Positions 19,543 to 26,248 of a stretch of 64,000 nt of DNA are shown piece after piece (the stretch's first letter is position 1; every line of letters starts with the position of its first letter). The translations under genes and the position numbers were made by a program. The stretch is from Leuconostoc carnosum (GTDB taxonomy: Bacteria > Bacillota > Bacilli > Lactobacillales > Lactobacillaceae), in the NCBI RefSeq assembly GCF_014207505.1, contig NZ_JACHGL010000007.1:46965-110964 (forward strand), written 5' to 3'. The notes under the pieces are model-generated. The model did not search any database. It saw only the letters and a program-made list of their open reading frames with translations, and was not told the origin of the DNA.

Positions 19543-19574
19543 ATCCGTGATTGCCAAGTGTGGCAGTCACGGAT
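19543..19574 (-). terminator. Riboswitch-controlled terminator before alr
   Basis: A 14-bp stem with one mismatch (19543-19556 with 19561-19574), 4-base loop, followed on the minus strand by TTTTTATTTTA. It lies between the lysine aptamer and alr and is the expected expression platform: lysine bound, transcription ends. Confidence 0.88.
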
Positions 19575-19579
19575 CGCAT

Positions 19580-19757
19580 TTAAACAATCGTTCCTGTCAT
19601 AGCACTCCGCTTTCGCGACAGTCCATTAGATATTAACTAATGACCCAGCTAACCAACATGACAGTGTTAGTGCTTCGGCCGTATCCCCTTTTACCCGTTT
19701 CAAAGTACCTGCCAGCACTCCGCGAGCGACTTATGTCTGCGGCAACCTCTATGATTT
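19580..19757 (-). promoter_or_regulatory. Lysine riboswitch (L-box)
   Basis: Read on the minus strand, the leader contains the conserved lysine-aptamer pieces in order: AGAGGTTGC, ACATAAGTCG, GGGTAAAAGGGGATACGG followed by CCGAAG, GTTGGTTAGCTGGGTC and GGACTGTC. Length (about 175 bases) and order match the L-box family. A promoter lies upstream and a terminator downstream, so it controls alr-asd by attenuation. Confidence 0.93.
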
Positions 19758-19770
19758 TCTAATTGTTTTT

Positions 19771-19799
19771 ATTTTATTCTAATTTTTATTCTTTGTCAA
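19771..19799 (-). promoter_or_regulatory. Promoter of the lysine riboswitch / alr-asd unit
   Basis: TTGACA (19794-19799) and TAAAAT (19771-19776) are 17 bases apart on the minus strand, about 15-20 bases before the first conserved aptamer element. Confidence 0.8.
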
Positions 19800-20002
19800 A
19801 CACCTTAAATTCTTAATTACCGTCACTTTAGTATGATAGAATTTTAATAACTTATTAAGTTCATCACAATCATATTTGCGCCACTTTTTTTGCCATTCTA
19901 GAAATATACACAACTGCTTATATTGCTTAGGTCCACCTGATATCAGGCTCTTAATGTAACGTTTCACTATGTAATATACATTTTTAAATTAGTATATCAA
20001 AA

Positions 20003-20024
20003 AAGCCAATCCGAAGATTGACTT
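20003..20024 (-). terminator. Terminator of the biotin unit
   Basis: A 9-bp stem (20003-20011 with 20016-20024, one G-U pair) carries a TTCG tetraloop on the minus strand and is followed by TTTTTT. It lies 4 bases after the last bioY stop. Confidence 0.88.
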
Positions 20025-20027
20025 AGT

Positions 20028-20564
20028 TCAAAATGCTAATACTGTTCGTTTTTGTAATTTACGCACGGCAATTGCTACAATCACAACGACAGTGATTTTC
20101 AATGCACCCGTGGCAACAAAGGGTGTGAATCCCGCTGTGATCGCTGCTTGCGCAGGCATATTCATACTAATAGCCAACCAAATTGTCCCAAATGTTAAGT
20201 TCAATATCGAGGCAATAATATTTGTTATGACTAAACCAGTCACAGTCGACCATTTTTTAAATGACAGCCCAATGATAGGCGCGAATAAAAGAAACGACCA
20301 CAAATATCCCGCTGTTGGACCCAATAACAAGACAAATCCACCTTTAAAGCCAGCGAATACTGGTAATCCCAAAGCGCCCAATAATAAATATAAGCTAATA
20401 GCAGTTAAACTAACCCGTGTCGATGCAATTGAAGCTACCAAGGCAATAATTAATGTCTGCAGCGTCAGCGGAACCGGACCAATGTTAACTGCCAAAGGTG
20501 CAACAGCAAGTAATAATGCCGTTAAAACTGCCGTAACAGCTATACGTTGTGTTTTTGAATTCAT
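20028..20564 (-). CDS. bioY: BioY biotin transporter substrate-binding subunit (copy 1)
   Basis: A 178-residue membrane protein with six helices and the BioY features NIGPVPLTLQT (residues 26-36) and LLLGPTAGYLWSF. BioY binds biotin and works alone or with an energy-coupling ECF module, which is not in this window. The ATG at 20564 has GGAGAG just upstream; a TTG four codons earlier overlaps that site. It follows birA by 35 bases and is the last gene of the BirA unit. A second BioY is encoded at 21893-22435 in the same unit. Confidence 0.93.
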   Translation of the reverse strand: MNSKTQRIAVTAVLTALLLAVAPLAVNIGPVPLTLQTLIIALVASIASTRVSLTAISLYLLLGALGLPVFAGFKGGFVLLLGPTAGYLWSFLLFAPIIGLSFKKWSTVTGLVITNIIASILNLTFGTIWLAISMNMPAQAAITAGFTPFVATGALKITVVVIVAIAVRKLQKRTVLAF

Positions 20565-20599
20565 TTCTCTCTCCAATTTATACTAGTTGAACAACAAAA

Positions 20600-21580
20600 T
20601 TAACCACAGTAAATATTCGGTGGTAGATTCACTTTCGTGACTTCCCCAGAATTCACGGTAACCATTTTATCCCCAACATCCAAAAGCAATTGACCTTCTG
20701 TACCAATATCTTTAGCAATGCCAGTTAATAACTCTCGCCCATATTTAATAGTAACTTCTTGCCCAATAACAATATTACGCTCACGATACTCGGGTAAAAA
20801 TGATCCGGTAGTGTAGGCATCGTAGAATGTGACAAATTCATCAAGCACGTTGGCAGCAATAATATTCCGTGATACCGTTAAAGTCTCCACCATGCCGCCA
20901 ATTTTGTTCACTAAAGCGCCAGTTAAGTTTTCAGGACGTAATAAATTCAAGCCAATACCTACAACCAAAGCAGATACTTGTTGGCTTTCAAAGTCCATAA
21001 CCGCTTCGGTCAAAATTCCGCCAACTTTACGTCCTTTAAATAATAAATCATTAACCCATTTAAAATCTAGTTGAATGCCTAGTGTTTTTTGGATTGCTCT
21101 AGAAACTGCAACAGCCGTACCTGTTGTCAATAGACCTGGTATAACTGCCGCCCCGATTGGTAACGGTAAAGCAAAGGAAATATATAACCCCGTTTCCGGT
21201 GGTGCAATAAACGTACGACCCAAACGCCCGCGACCATCAGTTTGATAATCAGCAATAATCATGGTTGGTTCTGTTATATCATCATGTGCTAAAGTTTCTT
21301 TCGCATAGGTGTTAGTCGAGTTAACACTATCTAAAACCCTAATTTTCCAATTAGATTTTGCTAATTCCGTAATAATTGGTGCACTTAATATTTGCCCAGC
21401 TTGGTATCGATAACCAACACGGTGTTGACTATCGATACGATGCCCTTGGTCAATTAATTTTTGGATAACTTTCCATACAGCAGCACGACTAATATTTAAC
21501 GTTTGTGCTAAAGTTTCACCACTTAAATATTCACCTTCATGTTTGGCAAAAAATTGTAATAATCGTTCATCTGTTTTCAT
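20600..21580 (-). CDS. birA: Biotin-protein ligase / biotin repressor BirA
   Basis: A bifunctional 326-residue protein: an N-terminal winged helix (residues 1-60) for DNA binding and a ligase domain that joins biotin to acceptor lysines through biotinyl-AMP. The adenylate loop GRGRLGR is at 116-122, and KWVND at 174-178 stands where KWPND is usual. The C-terminal domain is present. The ATG at 21580 has TAGGAT upstream; longer readings overlap the zinc-finger gene. With the palindrome upstream of the unit, BirA probably represses its own operon when biotin is plentiful. Confidence 0.93.
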   Translation of the reverse strand: MKTDERLLQFFAKHEGEYLSGETLAQTLNISRAAVWKVIQKLIDQGHRIDSQHRVGYRYQAGQILSAPIITELAKSNWKIRVLDSVNSTNTYAKETLAHDDITEPTMIIADYQTDGRGRLGRTFIAPPETGLYISFALPLPIGAAVIPGLLTTGTAVAVSRAIQKTLGIQLDFKWVNDLLFKGRKVGGILTEAVMDFESQQVSALVVGIGLNLLRPENLTGALVNKIGGMVETLTVSRNIIAANVLDEFVTFYDAYTTGSFLPEYRERNIVIGQEVTIKYGRELLTGIAKDIGTEGQLLLDVGDKMVTVNSGEVTKVNLPPNIYCG

Positions 21581-21590
21581 GTTTTTTATC

Positions 21591-21896
21591 CTACGAAAAA
21601 TAAATTTCAATGTGGCGCGCACACTGATTGTTGAAAGGATGATGACATTTCGGGCAATAGTAATTTGCCTTCAGATACATTTGTCCTGTCATGCCAAAAT
21701 GACATGCACCACACAATACAGCTACCCGCTCATCAGTTAGAGGCATGGGACAGAAATGATGCGTTACCATAGCATCGTGACATTGATAACATGCATAAAA
21801 TTCATCACATTGCGCACAACGATTGGCAACAACATCGTGAAAACTATGCCAATGACGACACCGCCCTTCATCATCTAAACCAATACCTTTAATCAT
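21591..21896 (-). CDS. CHY-type zinc-finger protein
   Basis: A 101-residue protein dense in Cys and His: C-x-H-W-H near residue 13, CAQC and YACYQCH around 28-40, HHFC, CGAC and YCPKC toward the end. This spacing is that of the CHY zinc finger, known from yeast Hot13 and RING proteins, and from short stand-alone bacterial proteins of unknown role. Its start overlaps the bioY stop by 4 bases (ATGA) and birA starts 10 bases after its end, so it is a true member of the biotin unit. No biochemical function can be read from the sequence. Confidence 0.85.
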   Translation of the reverse strand: MIKGIGLDDEGRCRHWHSFHDVVANRCAQCDEFYACYQCHDAMVTHHFCPMPLTDERVAVLCGACHFGMTGQMYLKANYYCPKCHHPFNNQCARHIEIYFS

Positions 21897-22435
21897 AATA
21901 ACAGCTTTTGACGCGCTAGCACCAATCCAATTATCGTTGCCAGAATAGCTTTAATAATATCCCCAGGAATAAAGGCTATTTGTCCCACTAATGCCGTCTT
22001 CACTGACATATGCGTTTGGATAATCAAGCCAATAGCCCCACCAAAATTAATGAGTAAAATACCAAAAATAACTATTGTAAATAGTAATGTCACAAAATTC
22101 AATTGACCTTTCACACGTAAGTGTTCTGTTACCCATCCAATAAAAAAAGCAGCAATAGCGTAACTATATAGATATCCTGCAGTTGGACCAATTAAATGTG
22201 CAAAACCACCCTGACCACCAGTTAATACCGGTAACCCCACGGCAATCATTAACAAAAATATGACTACCGTATAAAATCCATATCGACGCCCTAATATGAC
22301 GCCTGCCAGCATGATGCCCAAGTTTTGGATAACGATTGGTACAGGAAGAATACCAATTGGTATTCCTGGTATGAATCCCAAAACAATAATGATTGCTAGT
22401 GTAATAGCGGATAATGAAATAGCTTTTGTTGGCAT
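21893..22435 (-). CDS. bioY: BioY biotin transporter substrate-binding subunit (copy 2)
   Basis: A 180-residue protein with six membrane helices and the BioY signature PVPIVIQNLG near residues 30-40 and LIGPTAGYLYSY in the middle. It is the first gene behind the BirA operator, with AAGGAAAAG before the ATG. It differs clearly from copy 1 at the other end of the same unit, so the pair is not a recent duplication. Biotin synthesis genes are not seen, suggesting reliance on uptake (inference limited to this window). Confidence 0.93.
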   Translation of the reverse strand: MPTKAISLSAITLAIIIVLGFIPGIPIGILPVPIVIQNLGIMLAGVILGRRYGFYTVVIFLLMIAVGLPVLTGGQGGFAHLIGPTAGYLYSYAIAAFFIGWVTEHLRVKGQLNFVTLLFTIVIFGILLINFGGAIGLIIQTHMSVKTALVGQIAFIPGDIIKAILATIIGLVLARQKLLL

Positions 22436-22443
22436 GTTCTTTT

Positions 22444-22495
22444 CCTTTTTAGTAAACTATTTTATAATTATGGTTTACTAAAAAGGAATTGTCAA
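22444..22495 (-). promoter_or_regulatory. BirA-type operator overlapping the biotin-unit promoter
   Basis: A perfect inverted repeat has 14-bp arms containing TTAGTAAAC / GTTTACTAA (22444-22457 with 22473-22486) and a 15-base spacer, the geometry of Gram-positive BirA sites. On the minus strand TTGACA (22490-22495) and CATAAT (22467-22472) are 17 bases apart, so the palindrome covers spacer and -10. Confidence 0.85.
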
Positions 22496-22560
22496 CCCTT
22501 GATTGAACAAAAATTTGAGTTTAATATATTTTTCAATTAATATTACTCGCATAAAAAAAA

Positions 22561-22594
22561 GCACAGATTATTTAGTTTTAGAAATAATTTGTGC
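22561..22594 (-). terminator. Terminator overlapping the end of the XRE gene
   Basis: A 13-bp stem (GCACAGATTATTT, 22561-22573, with 22582-22594, one G-U pair) is followed by a T-run on the minus strand. The TAA stop of the gene is inside the stem. Confidence 0.8.
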
Positions 22595-23323
22595 TCTTTT
22601 AATTGTGCCACGATCGATCATTTGCCGGTAATTGTCTTTGTACTCCAATAGATAACGCTTTATTTTATGTTTCTTATTTGAAGATAACGTTTCATTTGAA
22701 TGAAGAAAATTAGCATTTTTGTCTATTGTGACTGACGCACTAAAAGTAACATTCTTATCATTATTTTTAGATATAATTGCTTCAAAATTTTTATCATCTT
22801 TAATGTCAACTACCAGGTGTTTATTTCTAACAATAACATTAACCTTGTTTTCTGTTAAGGGGAATCCAATCCAACCAGTTGGCATAATGTAAGTCCAATA
22901 ATTGATACCCTCCTGTTCAATTGTATAGGCATTACCATCTGAATGCCCATCATTATTATCCATCAACCAACCATGTGACTTAAGATTCGCTCTATAAGTG
23001 TGTTCATCATGCCTTAATTTTTGATTGTATCCTATGTATGAGACTACAAGTAAACTTAAAATAATCAAAGCAATCTGATAAAATTTAAAACGTTTGGTAC
23101 GTTTGCTTGTTTCTTTAACCATTGAAGTATCCTCTCTTAATAATTTATCAAGAGATATCTCAAAGAGATCACTGATCAATACAATGGTCTCCAAATCAGG
23201 ATAATTGCGTCCAACCTCCCAACCTGAAACAGCAGAACGTGAAACATTAAGGCTACTAGCTAACTTTTCTTGTGTCCAAGACCTATTTAAACGTTGCTCT
23301 TTAATTCTATCGCCAATGTCCAA
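22568..23323 (-). CDS. XRE-family regulator with a membrane helix and extracellular domain
   Basis: A 251-residue protein: HTH_3 domain at residues 5-60 (QEKLASSLNVSRSAVSGWE), a positively charged linker, one membrane helix at about 82-98 and an outside domain of about 150 residues without recognisable family. The layout suggests a one-component membrane sensor that binds DNA inside the cell. The start is a TTG with AGAGG 8 bases upstream, which no ATG in the region matches. It lies next to another HTH-membrane gene; targets unknown. Confidence 0.8.
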   Translation of the reverse strand: MDIGDRIKEQRLNRSWTQEKLASSLNVSRSAVSGWEVGRNYPDLETIVLISDLFEISLDKLLREDTSMVKETSKRTKRFKFYQIALIILSLLVVSYIGYNQKLRHDEHTYRANLKSHGWLMDNNDGHSDGNAYTIEQEGINYWTYIMPTGWIGFPLTENKVNVIVRNKHLVVDIKDDKNFEAIISKNNDKNVTFSASVTIDKNANFLHSNETLSSNKKHKIKRYLLEYKDNYRQMIDRGTIKRAQIISKTK

Positions 23324-23374
23324 TTGAAATACCTCTATTAAATATTATGAGAATAGTTTATTGAAAAAACTAGC

Positions 23375-23418
23375 CACGAATCGTATCACATAGAAAAATT
23401 ACTATGATACGGTTCGTG
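23375..23418 (-). terminator. Terminator downstream of the small XRE gene
   Basis: An imperfect long stem (CACGAA-CGTATCA...TGATACG-TTCGTG) is followed on the minus strand by GCTAGTTTTTTC. It lies about 75 bases after the stop of the 23494-23904 gene. Confidence 0.7.
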
Positions 23419-23493
23419 TCATTTGATTAGCAAGTCATTCTACACATAATTTGTTTAAATTCATTTTAGCTATTTACATTTTCAAATCAAACA

Positions 23494-23904
23494 TTATTTA
23501 AACGTTTTTATAATCTCAATAATCAAACTAAACAGAAAGTAGCCGATTGGAAAGCCGATTGGAAAAATAAGCCACCAATAGCTGGCTGCAAATTCCCAAA
23601 AATTCATATTTCCACGACGCCTACGTGTATATTCCCCATTACGTGGGTCAAATACAAATTCATTATGATCAATTTTATCGTCTATGTTATCTTTTTGAGG
23701 TTCAATACCTAACACAAGTGTATCCAGTGAACAACCAAGTATCTCAGCTAACTTAATCAGATTAGTCATATCTGGTGTTGCATCACCAGACTCCCAACGG
23801 GAAACTGCTTGACGAGAAATAAAAAGCTTTTCAGCTAAATCTTCCTGCGACATACTTAATGCAATACGAAACTTCTTCAATTGTGACGGAAACTGTATCT
23901 CCAT
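23494..23904 (-). CDS. XRE-family regulator with C-terminal membrane helix
   Basis: A 136-residue protein with an HTH_3 domain at residues 8-62 (MSQEDLAEKLFISRQAVSRWESG), a short basic linker and a single C-terminal membrane helix (about 110-132) rich in aromatic residues. The ATG at 23904 has TAGGAG 7 bases upstream; an earlier ATG lacks one. Short HTH-membrane proteins of this sort are common in lactic acid bacteria and their roles are mostly unknown. Same strand as the XRE gene that follows, but separated by a terminator. Confidence 0.8.
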   Translation of the reverse strand: MEIQFPSQLKKFRIALSMSQEDLAEKLFISRQAVSRWESGDATPDMTNLIKLAEILGCSLDTLVLGIEPQKDNIDDKIDHNEFVFDPRNGEYTRRRRGNMNFWEFAASYWWLIFPIGFPIGYFLFSLIIEIIKTFK

Positions 23905-24066
23905 AATTTTTCTCCTAAATGTATTTGAAATCATTATTAAACAGTATCTTACAAATTGGTAGCAATTAGAGTACGAAAATGAGCAACCAGCAATGATAAA
24001 GTGCGCACTTATTAGTAGCATAATATGTCAATAAGCCTATAATAGCAGTAACTACGCCAGTTGCGA

Positions 24067-24507
24067 CTACTTACCACATAGTTTAGCAAAAAGCCCTTTA
24101 TTTTTTTCTTCTTGCAGCTGCTCTTGTAGTTCATCAATTTCTGATACATATTGAGACGTGTCTGAGACTTCCAGATATTGCTGATCTTTGACGTCTAATT
24201 TACGTTGTAAATCTAATGACAATGATTGTTGCTGATCTAATAATTTATGAAGACGTTCAATTTGATCATCCTTTGTCTTAAGTTGTTCTGATAAGGCCTT
24301 AATACTTTCTGATTCATTATCAGACTGTGTATTATCAAAATTATCAGGCATAGATTCAAGGTTATTAAGATTCTCTTTGGTGAATTCACGCTGGCTAGGA
24401 TTAATATTCCAAGCCTTTGCACGTCTATAATAGGTCGCCTTACTAATATCAAGATGTTTAAGAATGTCTGATAATGTCTCAAACGTCGTTGTTGTTTGTT
24501 CACTCAT
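24067..24507 (-). CDS. Plasmid RepB-like / DUF536 coiled-coil protein
   Basis: A 146-residue protein: an N-terminal HTH-like segment (residues about 8-35, ETLSDILKHLDISKATYYRR), a charged coiled coil (65-135) and a DUF536-type motif DQIERLHKLLDQQQSLSL at about 81-98. Such proteins usually follow repA in theta-replicating plasmids of lactobacilli and leuconostocs, where they affect copy number or stability. No repA is present here, so it looks like a plasmid gene captured by the chromosome. AAAGG precedes the ATG. It lies 530 bases downstream of a strong promoter whose transcript is otherwise untranslated. Confidence 0.75.
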   Translation of the reverse strand: MSEQTTTTFETLSDILKHLDISKATYYRRAKAWNINPSQREFTKENLNNLESMPDNFDNTQSDNESESIKALSEQLKTKDDQIERLHKLLDQQQSLSLDLQRKLDVKDQQYLEVSDTSQYVSEIDELQEQLQEEKNKGLFAKLCGK

Positions 24508-24834
24508 CGTCTGATACCTTTCTGATTCTTATTGATACTAATAGTATACCGTGATTGTCAGGTATAAAGCTACTCATAAATACTCATTATAACGCATCTG
24601 TTATTTTAATAGCCAACGGTATCAGTTCCAAATCTTTGGTTGATCAAAGGAAGAAACCTATACTGTACACGAAGTCTAGCGCTGTTAAGAACAATAACAC
24701 AGTAGCTAGCAATCAACTTTCAAAAAAATTGCTTAAATGCTATATTGACAAAAAGATTAATCAGTTCTATATCCTTGTGACCAAGGCCTTATTGCGACAT
24801 ACTCATCCTATACAAACACCAAAAAACAACCCTC
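24508..24834 (-). other. Untranslated stretch before the DUF536 gene
   Basis: About 330 bases without a credible gene on either strand. On the minus strand it contains a T-run (TTGTTTTTTGG at about 24819-24829), short inverted arms such as TACTGT/ACAGTA and GATAC repeats near 24510-24530. It may be the 3' part of the leader RNA from the promoter at 25048-25076, or a degraded plasmid segment. Confidence 0.4.
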
Positions 24835-25041
24835 TCTCAAACAACAACACCTTGGGCTCTCACCAAGCATACTATTGTCATCCCGTTCAAACTACAAACC
24901 GCCTAAGTATCTTAAGCTACCTATCGTTTTGTTAATTTAAACACCGAGCAGGTTGTTCCTAGATCGTAAGAGACCCATTCACGTTATCTTTGACGATAAC
25001 TTCAACAATTATAATTGTTATTAGGACTTCTCCTAACCTAT
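24835..25041 (-). ncRNA. Candidate structured non-coding RNA (about 200 nt or longer leader)
   Basis: Directly after a strong promoter the minus-strand transcript forms successive hairpins: TTAGGA-gaag-TCCTAA (25021-25036), the palindrome AACAATTATAATTGTT (25004-25019), GTTATC-n6-GATAAC (24983-25000) and CTTGG-n7-CCAAG (about 24851-24867). No ORF with a start and ribosome site is present. It could be a stand-alone RNA or the 5' leader of the DUF536 gene. I cannot assign a family with certainty; raiA-type or other large Firmicute RNAs are possibilities, not identifications. Boundaries are estimates. Confidence 0.45.
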
Positions 25042-25047
25042 GTCTAA

Positions 25048-25085
25048 AGTATAACATTAATATCTCAATAATGCAAGCGCTTACA
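25048..25085 (-). promoter_or_regulatory. Strong promoter overlapped by a cre (CcpA) site
   Basis: On the minus strand TTGCAT (25071-25076) and TATACT (25048-25053) are exactly 17 bases apart. The cre-like sequence TGCAAGCGCTTACA (25072-25085, + strand reading) covers the -35, so CcpA binding would repress. The transcript starts near 25041 and runs into a region without genes. Confidence 0.75.
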
Positions 25086-25223
25086 TAATCAATAGTTATC
25101 CATCTTACGGGTACCAAGATAATTTTGTATTTCATAACCGCTATGTTACAATAAATATAGTTTACGAGTTAGATTTGATACCTTTATCCATATAAAAAAT
25201 GAATAAGACACTTGGGGGTTCAT

Positions 25224-25409
25224 ATGACATTTAAAGTTAAAAAAATGGTAGCGCTATTATTTATAATTGTGGGGATGCATGTTTTGTTAGATCCAACTAT
25301 GCCGCTAGTAAACAAGACATTGGCATCTTTCGGTATGATACTAAATGCCGTGATACTATACAACGCATATAAACAAAATAAGAAACAACTACCATTCTTT
25401 ACTCACTGA
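25224..25409 (+). CDS. Small two-helix membrane protein, hypothetical
   Basis: A 61-residue protein with a basic N-terminus (MTFKVKK) and two hydrophobic stretches (residues 8-24 and about 34-48), ending in KQNKKQLPFFTH. The ATG at 25224 has GGGGG 6 bases upstream. A perfect 21-bp terminator follows, supporting it as a real short transcript. I recognise no family. It is divergent from the candidate RNA promoter. Confidence 0.6.
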   Translation: MTFKVKKMVALLFIIVGMHVLLDPTMPLVNKTLASFGMILNAVILYNAYKQNKKQLPFFTH

Positions 25410-25434
25410 TATCAAAAATAAGAACGAGACTGAT

Positions 25435-25476
25435 AAAAAATACCTAAAATGTTGATCAACATTTTAGGTATTTTTT
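25435..25476. terminator. Perfect bidirectional terminator
   Basis: A perfect 42-base palindrome with arms AAAAAATACCTAAAATGTTGA ... ends in T-runs on both strands. It follows the small membrane protein gene by about 25 bases. Confidence 0.85.
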
Positions 25477-25594
25477 TATATCTGAAATCAAAAACAAACT
25501 ATCAAGTTTCTAACCCTTAAACTATTTTTTAAAACCTTGAAATCGTAAAATATGTACACATTAAAAAAGAGCCAAATGAAAGGTAATATTAATC

Positions 25595-26113
25595 ATGAGA
25601 ACAGTGGTTTTTTATGGTGCAATTAGTTTAGACGGTTTTTTATCAACAAAAAATGATAGTTTACAGTGGCTGTTTGACACTCAACTAGATGATGATTATG
25701 ATATTCAAGCATTCGAGAATACCATTGATACAGTTGTCATGGGCAACACAACTTACCTAGAGACACTGAAGCTATCTGGTAACAAAAATATTTTTCCAAA
25801 TAAAGAGAAAATAGTATTTTCTCATCAGTATACTGGTGCTATACTTGAAGGTCATTATGTATCTGGTAATCCAGAAAATATCATAAAAAACTTACAAACT
25901 CACTCTGGTAAAAGCATTTGGATAGTTGGTGGCGCCGCTATATTTACTCAGTTACTGAAAGCAAATCTCATTGATGAATTTTGGATTCAAATTGCCCCCG
26001 TAGTTTTAGGTACTGGAAAACGATTATTTGAGGAAAACGAATATAAAACAAGGCTTAATCTTGTCAGTACCACTACGATAGGTGAGTTAACACAATTACA
26101 TTTAAAAAAATAG
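25595..26113 (+). CDS. Dihydrofolate reductase / RibD C-terminal domain family protein
   Basis: A 172-residue protein of the RibD_C/DHFR-like fold (YwjB/YyaP type). The N-terminal VVFYGAISLDGFLS, the VVMGNTTY segment near residues 47-54 and WIVGGAAIFTQLL near 109-121 are the NADPH-binding features of the family. Members are general reductases of pteridine- or flavin-like substrates, mostly uncharacterised; it is not the main FolA type. AAAGG precedes the ATG. It stands alone between a terminator and the cre-controlled transporter. Confidence 0.83.
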   Translation: MRTVVFYGAISLDGFLSTKNDSLQWLFDTQLDDDYDIQAFENTIDTVVMGNTTYLETLKLSGNKNIFPNKEKIVFSHQYTGAILEGHYVSGNPENIIKNLQTHSGKSIWIVGGAAIFTQLLKANLIDEFWIQIAPVVLGTGKRLFEENEYKTRLNLVSTTTIGELTQLHLKK

Positions 26114-26174
26114 GTGAATGGTTCTCAATAATTATTACTAAACTCATTTGATGTTGCATTCTTTCAGAGTCTCC

Positions 26175-26222
26175 TTGACAGAAACAAGCGTAGTGCTATA
26201 TTAATATATGTAAGCGGTTACA
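26175..26222 (+). promoter_or_regulatory. Promoter with downstream cre site (organophosphate transporter)
   Basis: TTGACA (26175-26180) and TATATT (26197-26202) are 16 bases apart. The cre sequence TGTAAGCGGTTACA (26209-26222) overlaps the expected start of transcription, the arrangement for CcpA repression. Confidence 0.82.
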
Positions 26223-26248
26223 GTGATTAAATAAGGAGATTGATTAAA

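Noticed and set aside
19779..19967. 62-codon minus-strand frame before the lysine riboswitch
   Set aside because: GTG start without ribosome site, and its end runs through the -10 and -35 of the alr promoter; no family resemblance.
20092..20586. 164-codon + strand frame opposite bioY
   Set aside because: Lies wholly antisense to a well-supported BioY gene; composition is a mirror of its membrane codons.
24555..24935. 126-codon open frame on the + strand in the gene-poor region
   Set aside because: No ribosome site, no recognisable domain, unusual composition, and it is antisense to the promoter and hairpins that point the other way; probably chance.
24500..25100. Possible CRISPR array or IS remnant in the gene-free region
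   Set aside because: No repeated units with regular spacers, no terminal repeats or transposase fragments were found.
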